Source of the DNA: Candidatus Omnitrophota bacterium | GTDB taxonomy: Bacteria; Omnitrophota; Koll11; JAHIPI01 | Direction: 5' to 3' | Length of the DNA stretch: 11,248 nucleotides | Assembly (NCBI GenBank): GCA_028718265.1 | Contig: JAQUMG010000041.1 | Coordinates: 1 to 11,248 of the forward strand | Part shown: piece after piece, positions 1 through 6,614 of the stretch | Layout: each line of letters opens with the position of its first letter | How positions within the stretch are numbered: the stretch's first letter is position 1 | Made by a program: the position numbers and the translations under genes | Notes under the pieces: model-generated | What the model was told of the DNA's origin: nothing | Databases searched by the model: none | Seen by the model: only the letters and a program-made list of their open reading frames with translations

Positions 1-117
1 AATGATGAAGCAGGCATTAATTTTAATGAAGTAAAGCAGGATGATATAAATAGAATAATCCATTATACGGGCAATAGAGAACAGATAAGATCGTTGAAAA
101 AGTATCAATTTATATAA
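1..117 (+). CDS. C-terminal end of an unknown protein (5' partial)
   Basis: An open frame enters from the left edge and ends at TAA 115-117, giving 38 residues that finish in REQIRSLKKYQFI. The tail is polar and basic with no motif I recognise, and no start codon is in view. It lies on the same strand as the following cold-shock gene, but a promoter and a leader of its own separate the two, so it probably belongs to an earlier transcription unit. No terminator is visible between 118 and 167. The frame is short enough that chance cannot be excluded. Confidence 0.4.
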   Translation, partial: NDEAGINFNEVKQDDINRIIHYTGNREQIRSLKKYQFI

Positions 118-167
118 CCCTTTCAGAATCCAACTTTTGCAAGTCGTTGAGAATTCCAAAATAATCA

Positions 168-194
168 TGGACAAAAGAAGGAAAAGGGTATAAT
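168..194 (+). promoter_or_regulatory. sigma70-type promoter for the cold-shock/helicase operon
   Basis: A perfect TATAAT lies at 189-194. The best -35 candidate is TGGACA at 168-173 with a 15-bp spacer, so the -35 is weak or short-spaced. Transcription would begin near position 201, giving a leader of about 90 nt before the cold-shock start codon at 290. Confidence 0.55.
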
Positions 195-209
195 ATTAGT
201 ATCGCGACT

Positions 210-226
210 AAAGATTAGATATCTTT
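210..226 (+). promoter_or_regulatory. small hairpin in the cold-shock leader
   Basis: AAAGAT (210-215) pairs perfectly with ATCTTT (221-226) around a 5-nt loop. It sits just downstream of the predicted transcription start and 2 nt before the terminator-like hairpin. With only six AU-rich pairs it would be weak at warm temperature and more stable in the cold. A thermosensing role is inference. Confidence 0.4.
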
Positions 227-228
227 GG

Positions 229-267
229 CCGCAAGGTTGTGATTGTCAACCTTGCGGTTTTTGTTTT
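229..267 (+). terminator. intrinsic terminator or attenuator in the leader of the cold-shock gene
   Basis: CCGCAAGGTTG (229-239) pairs perfectly over 11 bp with CAACCTTGCGG (247-257) around a 7-nt loop. TTTTTGTTTT (258-267) follows immediately, which is the layout of a Rho-independent terminator. It lies about 30 nt after the predicted transcription start and 22 nt before the start codon of the cold-shock gene. It therefore either ends a tiny leader RNA or acts as an attenuator that must be read through. Confidence 0.75.
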
Positions 268-289
268 AGACCAAAAAAGGAGGAGCACC

Positions 290-493
290 ATGCACGCAGG
301 AAAGATAAAGAAGTTAGTTCGCGACAGAGGGTTCGGCTTTATTTCTGATACCGACGGCAGTGAGGTTTTTTTTCACCAGTCAGCCCTTGTCGGAATGGTT
401 TTTGACTCGTTACAAGAAGGCCAAAGCGTAGAGTTTGACGTAGAAAAATCGGACAAAGGCCCGCGCGCCGTAAATGTCCAGGCAGCCAAATAA
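290..493 (+). CDS. Cold-shock domain protein (CspA family, single CSD)
   Basis: This 67-residue protein is a single cold-shock domain, an OB fold that binds single-stranded RNA or DNA and melts RNA structure in the cytoplasm. RNP1 is seen as RGFGFI (residues 13-18) and RNP2 as VFFHQSAL (26-33). The usual KWFN ahead of RNP1 is replaced by KKLVRDR, so the aromatic Trp of classical CspA is missing. The start at 290 follows AGGAGGAG (278-285) at good spacing and matches the family length. The in-frame ATG at 239 lies inside the terminator-like hairpin and is rejected. The gene stands 22 bp ahead of an RNA helicase gene and is preceded by a promoter and attenuator-like leader. Family assignment is secure; cold induction is inferred. 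Confidence 0.9.
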   Translation: MHAGKIKKLVRDRGFGFISDTDGSEVFFHQSALVGMVFDSLQEGQSVEFDVEKSDKGPRAVNVQAAK

Positions 494-515
494 TAAGTCC
501 CGGAAGGTTACATCA

Positions 516-1790
516 ATGACACATCAATCATCGGCGAACCTTTCGTTTTATAGTCTCGGTATTGCGCCAAAGATCCTCGAAGCGTTGGACCGCATGCGAT
601 TTACTGTGCCGACGCCGATTCAGCATAAAGCGATTCCCTCCGTCATAGAAGGCAAAGATATCATCGGAATTGCGCAGACAGGGACAGGTAAAACGTTAGC
701 CTTCGCTATTCCTATTATTCAACGTCTTGCCCAGAAAAAGGGCCGTGCGCTGATCCTTGCGCCTACCAGAGAGCTCGCCATACAGATTGACGAGACATTT
801 CAAAAAATAGCGCCATTGTTCGGTATAAAAACAGCCGTTCTCATAGGCGGCGCCTCGATGCATTTGCAGCTTGCGGCGCTTAAAAGGAACCCGCGCGTTA
901 TAATCGCTACACCCGGGCGGCTTCTCGACCATATGAACCAGCGTACCGTGCTTTTATTTGACGTAAACGTTCTGGTTCTTGATGAAGCCGACCGCATGCT
1001 CGATATGGGGTTTTTGCCGGATATCGAACGCATTCTGAAATTTATTCCAAAAGACAGGCAGACGATGCTTTTCTCCGCAACCATACCGGCAGAGATCGTA
1101 ACGATAGCATCTGCGCATATGAAACTTCCGGTCCGCGTTGAAGTTGCGCCGTCCGGTACTGCTGCGGAACGTATTATCCAGGAAGTATTTATTGTCCAAA
1201 AAGACGCGAAGAAACAGCTTCTCGGTAAACTGCTCTATCAATATCATGGGTCGGTTTTGCTTTTCTCCCGCACGAAGATCGGCGCTTCAAAAATAACGCG
1301 ATTTATCAGAGAAATGGGACATAACGCGGCGGAAATACATTCCGACCGTTCTTTAATACAGCGCCGGGAGGCGCTTGAGGGTTTCAAGAGAGGCAAATAC
1401 AGGATACTTGTAGCGACGGATATTGCGGCACGGGGAATCGACGTTGTCGGCATAGAGCTTGTAATTAACTACGATCTCCCGGAAGATATCGAAAATTACG
1501 TACATCGCATCGGCCGCACGGGGCGCGCCGGCCACGAAGGTCGCGCTATCTCTTTTGCCACGCCTGACCAGGGCATGGACGTCCGCAACATAGAAAGACT
1601 TATCAAAACCGATTTACGCATATTAGAACACCCCGATTTTCCCCGAGAGAAATTTTTACATCCGAAACAGCATATCAGCTCCAGAAGAGGACCCTTCCAT
1701 AGGCACAACCAAAGCCAGCACCATAAAACACACGAGCGGCAGCATTTTGGAAAATGGCAGCCAAAACCCAAGAGAAGCGAACATGTGTAA
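516..1790 (+). CDS. DEAD-box ATP-dependent RNA helicase, RhlE-type
   Basis: This is a 424-residue cytoplasmic helicase that uses ATP to unwind short RNA duplexes, as in ribosome assembly, mRNA decay and cold adaptation. The core is complete: Q motif ending TPIQ (33-36), motif I AQTGTGKT (53-60), Ia PTRELA (83-88), Ib TPGR (132-135), DEAD (156-159), SAT (187-189), motif V ATDIAARGID (300-309) and motif VI HRIGRTGRAG (330-339). A basic, His-rich tail (about 383-424) probably adds RNA affinity. The start at 516 is chosen because GGAAGG (502-507) precedes it and it avoids overlap with the cold-shock gene; the frame stays open back to an ATG at 474. Pairing with a cold-shock protein in one operon supports joint RNA remodelling. 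The RhlE subgroup is judged by overall likeness, not by phylogeny. Confidence 0.93.
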   Translation: MTHQSSANLSFYSLGIAPKILEALDRMRFTVPTPIQHKAIPSVIEGKDIIGIAQTGTGKTLAFAIPIIQRLAQKKGRALILAPTRELAIQIDETFQKIAPLFGIKTAVLIGGASMHLQLAALKRNPRVIIATPGRLLDHMNQRTVLLFDVNVLVLDEADRMLDMGFLPDIERILKFIPKDRQTMLFSATIPAEIVTIASAHMKLPVRVEVAPSGTAAERIIQEVFIVQKDAKKQLLGKLLYQYHGSVLLFSRTKIGASKITRFIREMGHNAAEIHSDRSLIQRREALEGFKRGKYRILVATDIAARGIDVVGIELVINYDLPEDIENYVHRIGRTGRAGHEGRAISFATPDQGMDVRNIERLIKTDLRILEHPDFPREKFLHPKQHISSRRGPFHRHNQSQHHKTHERQHFGKWQPKPKRSEHV

Positions 1791-1823
1791 ACTCATCCAG
1801 GGGATTAAATAATAATTAAACCG

Positions 1824-2168
1824 ATGATGAAAAAGATACTGGTAATTATTTCTGCTATAACAATAATGGGATTAATCGCCGCGACGCCCTCTTATTGCCA
1901 GGAGAATGAGACTTCCAAAACAAAAACCATAGAGGGCAACGTAGTTTCGGCTGACTGGGAAAAATCCACCCTCACCGTCAAATGGCTCAACGGACCGGGA
2001 GTAATAGAATACGAGGAAGTAACTTTTTCTATTCCTGAAAGTCTGAAAATCTCCGAAGGTGGAGATGCTGTCGGGCTCATGGATGTGGAAACGGGCGCCC
2101 GTATAATAGTCGAGTATTACGAAGATGACAAGATGCCTACGGCAAAAAGCGTTACAGTTGTAGAGTAG
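1824..2168 (+). CDS. Small exported protein of unknown function
   Basis: This 114-residue protein begins MMKK, followed by a hydrophobic stretch to about residue 22. A likely signal peptidase I site lies near PSYCQ/EN. The cysteine there has no proper lipobox, so a lipoprotein is unlikely. The mature part (about 88 residues) is acidic, has no further cysteine, and alternates short hydrophobic strands, suggesting a small all-beta periplasmic domain. I do not recognise the family. There is no strong Shine-Dalgarno site: GGGG near 1800-1803 is too far from the start. It lies 33 bp after the helicase gene and 11 bp before purF, so it is probably co-transcribed, though nothing ties an exported protein to either neighbour. 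Confidence 0.7.
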   Translation: MMKKILVIISAITIMGLIAATPSYCQENETSKTKTIEGNVVSADWEKSTLTVKWLNGPGVIEYEEVTFSIPESLKISEGGDAVGLMDVETGARIIVEYYEDDKMPTAKSVTVVE

Positions 2169-2179
2169 AGGGGTTTATT

Positions 2180-3565
2180 ATGTGCGGTATATTTGGCATT
2201 TCGAACCACAAAGATGCGGCACGGCTTACCTATCTCGGCCTTTATGCGCTCCAGCACCGCGGCGAAGAAAGCGCGGGTATATTTACCTATGACGGAAGAA
2301 AGGTAAGATACCATAAGGGTATGGGGCTCGTTGGCGAAGTATTCGACGAAAACGCAATACGTTCCCTGCGCGGAGGATTGGCCATTGGCCATGTGCGTTA
2401 TTCTACAACAGGCTCGAGCCATGTCTCGAATATACAACCGTTTTTAATAAATCACATAAAAGGTCACATAGCGATTGCTCATAATGGTAATCTTACTAAC
2501 ATACTGGGTCTGAGAAGGGCAATGGAGGAAAAAGGGTCCATTTTTCAGACCTCGATGGATTCCGAGATAATAGCGCATCTTTTGGCGCGTTCGAATGGAA
2601 GAGATTACAAGGAAAGTGTCGTCTGGGCGCTATCGCATCTTGAAGGCGCGTATTCTCTTGTTCTTATGATGAACGATGTATTGGTAGGTGCCAGAGATCC
2701 GCACGGCTGGCGGCCGTTATGCCTGGGCAAAGTCGACGGTGCCTATGTCCTGGCCAGCGAGACCTGTGCCCTGGACCTGATCAGGGCTAAATACGTAAGA
2801 GAGATAGAACCCGGTGAGATAGTCTTTATAACAAAAGACGGCATAAACTCAATAAAACCATTCCCCAGGGTCAAACCGGCGATGTGCATATTCGAATACA
2901 TATATTTCGCACGACCCGACTCAAATATATTCGGGAAAAACGTCTATTTAACACGCAGACGACTCGGCGCTAATTTGGCCAGAGAATGTCCGGCGCACAA
3001 TGGCAGCAAAAAGTGCGATTTCGTCATGCCTATTCCCGACTCAGGTAATTACGCGGCACTGGGTTTTGCAAAAGCCGCTAAAATTCCTTACGAAGTAGGT
3101 ATAATACGGAATCACTATATAGGCAGGACATTCATCCAGCCATTGCAATATTTGCGGGATTTCAGTGTTAAGGTCAAACTGAACCCCATAAAAGATGTTC
3201 TTAAAGGTAAGCGTATAATCATAGTAGAAGATTCTATCGTGCGCGGGACAACCAGCCGCAGCAGGGTAAAGGCGCTCAGGGAAGCGGGCGCAAAAGAAAT
3301 ACATATGCGCGTAAGCTGCCCGCCGATAAAGTTCCCTTGTTATTACGGTATAGACTTTCCGAGCAAAAAGGAATTGATAGCATCTAACCGCTCGGTCGGC
3401 GAGATAAGAGATTTTATAGGATTGGACAGCCTGGGCTACCTCAGCCTTGAAGGAATGCTTGCGGCCATGTTACTGCCGAAAGATTCGTTTTGCACGGCGT
3501 GTTTCAACGGCAATTATGCGGTCAAACCGCCTGCAAAAATCTCCAAATATCTGCTGGAAAGATAG
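2180..3565 (+). CDS. purF: Amidophosphoribosyltransferase (glutamine PRPP amidotransferase)
   Basis: This 461-residue enzyme makes 5-phosphoribosylamine from PRPP and glutamine, the first committed step of de novo purine synthesis in the cytoplasm. Met1 is followed by CGIFGI, so Cys2 is the N-terminal nucleophile of the class II glutaminase domain (about 2-230). RYSTTG (73-78) and HNGNL (101-105) are typical of that domain. The phosphoribosyltransferase half carries the PRPP loop IIIVEDSIVRGTT (346-358). Cys236, Cys387, Cys438 and Cys441 (CTAC) match the four [4Fe-4S] ligands of the Bacillus-type enzyme, yet there is no propeptide before Cys2. AGAGGGG (2167-2173) gives a good ribosome binding site. 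The trxB gene begins 5 bp after the stop codon, so the two are very likely co-transcribed. Confidence 0.96.
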   Translation: MCGIFGISNHKDAARLTYLGLYALQHRGEESAGIFTYDGRKVRYHKGMGLVGEVFDENAIRSLRGGLAIGHVRYSTTGSSHVSNIQPFLINHIKGHIAIAHNGNLTNILGLRRAMEEKGSIFQTSMDSEIIAHLLARSNGRDYKESVVWALSHLEGAYSLVLMMNDVLVGARDPHGWRPLCLGKVDGAYVLASETCALDLIRAKYVREIEPGEIVFITKDGINSIKPFPRVKPAMCIFEYIYFARPDSNIFGKNVYLTRRRLGANLARECPAHNGSKKCDFVMPIPDSGNYAALGFAKAAKIPYEVGIIRNHYIGRTFIQPLQYLRDFSVKVKLNPIKDVLKGKRIIIVEDSIVRGTTSRSRVKALREAGAKEIHMRVSCPPIKFPCYYGIDFPSKKELIASNRSVGEIRDFIGLDSLGYLSLEGMLAAMLLPKDSFCTACFNGNYAVKPPAKISKYLLER

Positions 3566-3570
3566 ATAGC

Positions 3571-4527
3571 ATGAAGGAAGAATTATACGATATCATAATA
3601 ATAGGCGGCGGGCCTGCCGGTTTAACGACAGGCCTTTATGCGCGGCGCGCCGAGATGAAAGTAGTTTTGATAGAACGGTATTTGCCCGGCGGACAGGTGC
3701 TTCTTACGGAAAGAGTCGAAAATTATCCGGGTTTTCCTGACGGTATAACCGGCGGGGAATTAGCGGAACGGATGAAGGAGCAGGCATGTAAAGCAGGGCT
3801 GGCCATAGATCAGGATAATGTCGTCGATCTCAAAGAAGAAAAGCACAAAGACGCATTAAAAACGTTCAGAATTATCACGGAAAGCGGCAGGGAGTATAAT
3901 ACCCTGTCGCTTATTTATGCTACAGGCGCGACATGGAAGCATTTGGGCGTACCCGGCGAGGAAAAATTCGCGGGGAGAGGCGTCTCGTATTGCGCTACAT
4001 GCGACGGGCCTATGTTTAGAAATAAGAAGATAGTAGTGGTCGGCGGAGGGGATAAAGCGGTAGAAGAAGGTTTATATCTGACAAAGTTTGCTTCGGAAGT
4101 AACTCTGGTGCACAGGCGGGATCGTCTACGCGCGACAAAAATCCTGCAGAGCAAGCTTAATAAAAATAACAGAATGAAGCTGTGTCTCAATTCGATTGTT
4201 ACGGCCATAGAAGGCGTTAAAGCAGTAAGCAGCGTAAAAGTGAAAGCGGTCCCGGGCGGCGCCGAAAAAGACATTCCGTGCCAGGGCGTTTTTATTTTTG
4301 TAGGTATAGAGCCGAATAATTTTCTTTTGAAGAGCAGGGTAAAAACGGACGAAAACGGTTATATTGTAACCGATAATGAAATGCGGACATCGACAGAGGG
4401 CATATTTGCCTGCGGTGATGTGCGTAAAAAACCGTTACAGCAAATAGTAGTGGCAACCGGCGAAGGTGCCGAGGCGGCAATAAGCGCCCAGAAATATGTA
4501 GAAAACTTAAAAGGGACCGCTTACTGA
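3571..4527 (+). CDS. trxB: Thioredoxin reductase (NADPH, low-molecular-weight type)
   Basis: This 318-residue FAD flavoprotein passes electrons from NADPH to thioredoxin in the cytoplasm. The FAD-binding GGGPAG is at 12-17 and the redox-active CATC at 141-144. The second Rossmann motif VVVGGG is at 155-160, with HRRDRLRA (181-188) as the NADPH 2'-phosphate site. The C-terminal FAD motif IFACGDV lies at 278-284, followed by the usual QIVVATGEG. All catalytic parts are present and the length is normal. The start at 3571 sits just before the FAD motif, as in the family. An upstream in-frame ATG at 3490 would overlap purF by 76 bp and adds only unrelated residues. The gene follows purF by 5 bp and precedes the YkgJ gene by 7 bp. 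No thioredoxin gene is in the window. Confidence 0.94.
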   Translation: MKEELYDIIIIGGGPAGLTTGLYARRAEMKVVLIERYLPGGQVLLTERVENYPGFPDGITGGELAERMKEQACKAGLAIDQDNVVDLKEEKHKDALKTFRIITESGREYNTLSLIYATGATWKHLGVPGEEKFAGRGVSYCATCDGPMFRNKKIVVVGGGDKAVEEGLYLTKFASEVTLVHRRDRLRATKILQSKLNKNNRMKLCLNSIVTAIEGVKAVSSVKVKAVPGGAEKDIPCQGVFIFVGIEPNNFLLKSRVKTDENGYIVTDNEMRTSTEGIFACGDVRKKPLQQIVVATGEGAEAAISAQKYVENLKGTAY

Positions 4528-4534
4528 GATCAAA

Positions 4535-5005
4535 ATGCCCGATATAAAACAGATAATCCCCGAAGCGTTTTGCCTGAAATGCGACGGCTGCTGCAGGTTC
4601 GCTGAGGAAAATTCCCCCTGGTTTCCGCATCTTTTAAAGGAAGAAGAAAGAACGATATCCGAAAGTAAATTATGTCCTGTTCCGGACAAAAAAGACAATA
4701 ATTTCCTGTGTTCGTTTCTGCGTATCGAAGATAACAAATGTAATATTTATGAAACGCGGCCTTTCGAATGCCGGTTATACCCCTTTCTCCTGAACCGGGA
4801 CACCAAATCGGGTAAGATATTTTTAGCGGTAGATACAAACTGTCCTTTTGCGGGGGAAAACCTAAAAAAGGAAGAATTCAAAGAGTACGCGGAGTATTTA
4901 GTAACTTTATTCCGGAACCCCGATTTTACAAAATGTCTGAAAAACAATCCGCAAATTATCCAATCTTACCCCGGCGCCCGGAACCTCGCAGAAATTAAAA
5001 TATGA
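4535..5005 (+). CDS. YkgJ-family cysteine-cluster protein
   Basis: This 156-residue soluble protein has the N-terminal CxxCxxCC signature of the YkgJ (UPF0153) family at Cys13, Cys16, Cys19 and Cys20. Further cysteines stand at 47, 59, 69, 79 and 103. The stretch IYETRPFECRLYPF (71-84) is the family's second landmark. Members are thought to bind a zinc or iron-sulfur cluster; their cellular job is not settled. Cys134 is an extra cysteine near the C-terminus. No strong ribosome binding site precedes it, and its stop overlaps the next start as ATGA, so translation of the two is probably coupled. The trxB gene upstream would suit a redox-sensitive cluster protein, but that is inference. Family call is firm; function is unknown. 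Confidence 0.88.
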   Translation: MPDIKQIIPEAFCLKCDGCCRFAEENSPWFPHLLKEEERTISESKLCPVPDKKDNNFLCSFLRIEDNKCNIYETRPFECRLYPFLLNRDTKSGKIFLAVDTNCPFAGENLKKEEFKEYAEYLVTLFRNPDFTKCLKNNPQIIQSYPGARNLAEIKI

Positions 5006-5940
5006 AACTCAATAGTTTGTCCATCAAGGATAAGAAATTATTCGACGGATTTTTAGGCCTCACCGGCCATGTATTATCGGCCTACACCTTCGAAAACATT
5101 TACATCTGGAAAGGACTTTTCAATATCTGCTGGGCGGTGATAGACGGCAGCCTCTGCGTATTTTTCAAGGATAAGACAAGCTGCTTTATGTATCTTCCGC
5201 CGTTGGCAGAAAAGGTTAAGGCCGAAGCGGTAAAAAAATCGTTCGTTGTTATGAATGATTTTAATAAGAACATAGCGATATCGCGCATAGAAAATGTAGA
5301 GGAAGGCAGCCTGTCTTTCTACCAAAATATGGGTTATGAATACAGAAAAATATCCGAAGAGTATTTATGCCGGCGGACAGATATGGCGGAATTGAGGGGC
5401 GACACATTCAAATCGAAGCGCTCCGCCGTAAATTATTTCGTAAAACACTACCGGTCTGAATATATGCCGTTTTCGCCGGAAGCCGGGAAGGAATGCCTTG
5501 CGCTTTACGGCGAATGGGCAAAGAATCGCCGCGTAAAAAACACCGACCGGATATACTGCGGGATGCTGGATGATAACTATTCATGCCTGAAAACACTGCT
5601 TTGCAACTATGACGGCCTGAATTTCGAGGGAAGAATCGTTAGGGTGAAGAGCCGGGTGAAAGGATTTACTTTCGGGTTTGGCTTAAACAAAGACACATTC
5701 TGCATATTGTACGAGATAACAGATTTAAATATAAAAGGTATCAGTCAGTTTATCTTCCAGAAGTTTTGCGGAGACGTAGCCGGCTATAAATACATAAATA
5801 TTATGGACGATTCGGAGCTCGAGAATCTCAGGAAAGTAAAACTTTCCTATCATCCGGCAAAATTAATACCGGCTTATATCGTGAAGGTCGCTCACCTTGC
5901 CAAACCGCCTTCCGTGAGGTATACTTGGGGTGACTTATGA
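5002..5940 (+). CDS. DUF2156 / LPG-synthase C-terminal-like acyltransferase-fold protein
   Basis: This 312-residue protein has no signal peptide or membrane segment. Landmarks are FKSKRSAVNYFVKHY in the middle of the protein, followed by a PEAGKECLALYGEWAKNR-type helix, and near the C-terminus INIMDDSELENLRKVKLSYHP. These match the DUF2156 family, related to the soluble domain of phosphatidylglycerol lysyltransferase (MprF), which is a tandem GNAT fold that transfers amino acids from aminoacyl-tRNA. The membrane flippase part of MprF is absent here, so the protein may act on another acceptor. It overlaps the YkgJ gene and the pilin-like gene by 4 bp (ATGA) on both sides, an arrangement that favours coupled translation. 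The substrate is unknown. Confidence 0.82.
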   Translation: MKLNSLSIKDKKLFDGFLGLTGHVLSAYTFENIYIWKGLFNICWAVIDGSLCVFFKDKTSCFMYLPPLAEKVKAEAVKKSFVVMNDFNKNIAISRIENVEEGSLSFYQNMGYEYRKISEEYLCRRTDMAELRGDTFKSKRSAVNYFVKHYRSEYMPFSPEAGKECLALYGEWAKNRRVKNTDRIYCGMLDDNYSCLKTLLCNYDGLNFEGRIVRVKSRVKGFTFGFGLNKDTFCILYEITDLNIKGISQFIFQKFCGDVAGYKYINIMDDSELENLRKVKLSYHPAKLIPAYIVKVAHLAKPPSVRYTWGDL

Positions 5941-6593
5941 ACAAAAAAGCCTTTACCTTAATCGAACTTCTCGTCGTGATAACAATTATCGGGCTTATTG
6001 CCGGCCTGCTTCTGCCTGCTATAAGCAGAGTAAGAGAAGGAGCACGGCGTGCCATGTGTGCCAATAATCTCCGCCAGCACGGGATTGCGTGGTATCTGTA
6101 TCTGGATGACCATAATGATGTGTTTCCAACAAGCGCTGAATCGCCTAATCCCACTCAATGTAGCGACCACACATTTGGCGGATGGCAAGGCAATGCTTAT
6201 ATGAGTCATGATGATTATAAGGCAGTAAATCGTCCGTTGAATCGTTATCTTGATGTAACTGATACTTCTGCTGAAATATTTCATTGTCCTGATGATTTAA
6301 AACCGTGGCTAGAGGGGTCCACCGGGTTTGACTGGCGTGGAACATCATATATTATGAATGGATATCTTCTTGGATCCCCTCTAGATGCAGTAACCCGCCC
6401 GCGTAGTAAAGTCTATTTGGAAAGATGCTATGAGTGGGACAAACCAGGGCACAGTAGAAGGGGGGGTGAAATAGAAGAAGCCCCCGTTATGGTACTTTTT
6501 GTTGACGGACATGTTGGTGGGGCGTATTCGTATCACGATGAATTTGACCTGACAGGCACAGCACCCCAAAGACCCGTGTACGTATACCCCTAA
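5937..6593 (+). CDS. Type II pseudopilin/pilin-like protein with prepilin cleavage motif
   Basis: This 218-residue protein starts MNKKA/FTLIELLVV, a type IV prepilin leader with cleavage expected before Phe6. Ala instead of the usual Gly sits at -1, while Glu +5 is kept. One hydrophobic helix (about 6-27) is followed by a globular domain with Cys41, Cys75, Cys117 and Cys163. Near the C-terminus VLFVDGHVGG recalls the DGH ending of the large DUF1559-like families abundant in PVC bacteria and Omnitrophota. It would be processed by a prepilin peptidase, not seen here, and assembled in a pseudopilus or shown at the surface. GGGG (5927-5930) gives a partial ribosome binding site and the start overlaps the upstream stop by ATGA. 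The second half uses more A/T-ending codons than its neighbours. Confidence 0.85.
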   Translation: MNKKAFTLIELLVVITIIGLIAGLLLPAISRVREGARRAMCANNLRQHGIAWYLYLDDHNDVFPTSAESPNPTQCSDHTFGGWQGNAYMSHDDYKAVNRPLNRYLDVTDTSAEIFHCPDDLKPWLEGSTGFDWRGTSYIMNGYLLGSPLDAVTRPRSKVYLERCYEWDKPGHSRRGGEIEEAPVMVLFVDGHVGGAYSYHDEFDLTGTAPQRPVYVYP

Positions 6594-6614
6594 CACAACT
6601 CCTGACGAGCTTGA

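Noticed and set aside
239..289. Upstream in-frame ATG extending the cold-shock protein by 17 residues
   Set aside because: It lies inside the terminator-like hairpin, adds hydrophobic residues foreign to the family, and has no ribosome binding site, while 290 has AGGAGGAG.
474..515. Earlier start for the DEAD-box helicase overlapping the cold-shock gene
   Set aside because: Start 516 has GGAAGG at suitable spacing and gives a typical N-terminus; the extra 14 residues are basic and not part of the fold.
696..1771. Several minus-strand open frames within the helicase gene
   Set aside because: They overlap one another and a strongly conserved gene, show no recognisable motif, and have no promoter or ribosome binding site I can see.
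3490..3570. Earlier start for thioredoxin reductase within purF
   Set aside because: The added 27 residues are a frame-shifted reading of the purF end and are not found ahead of the FAD motif in this family.
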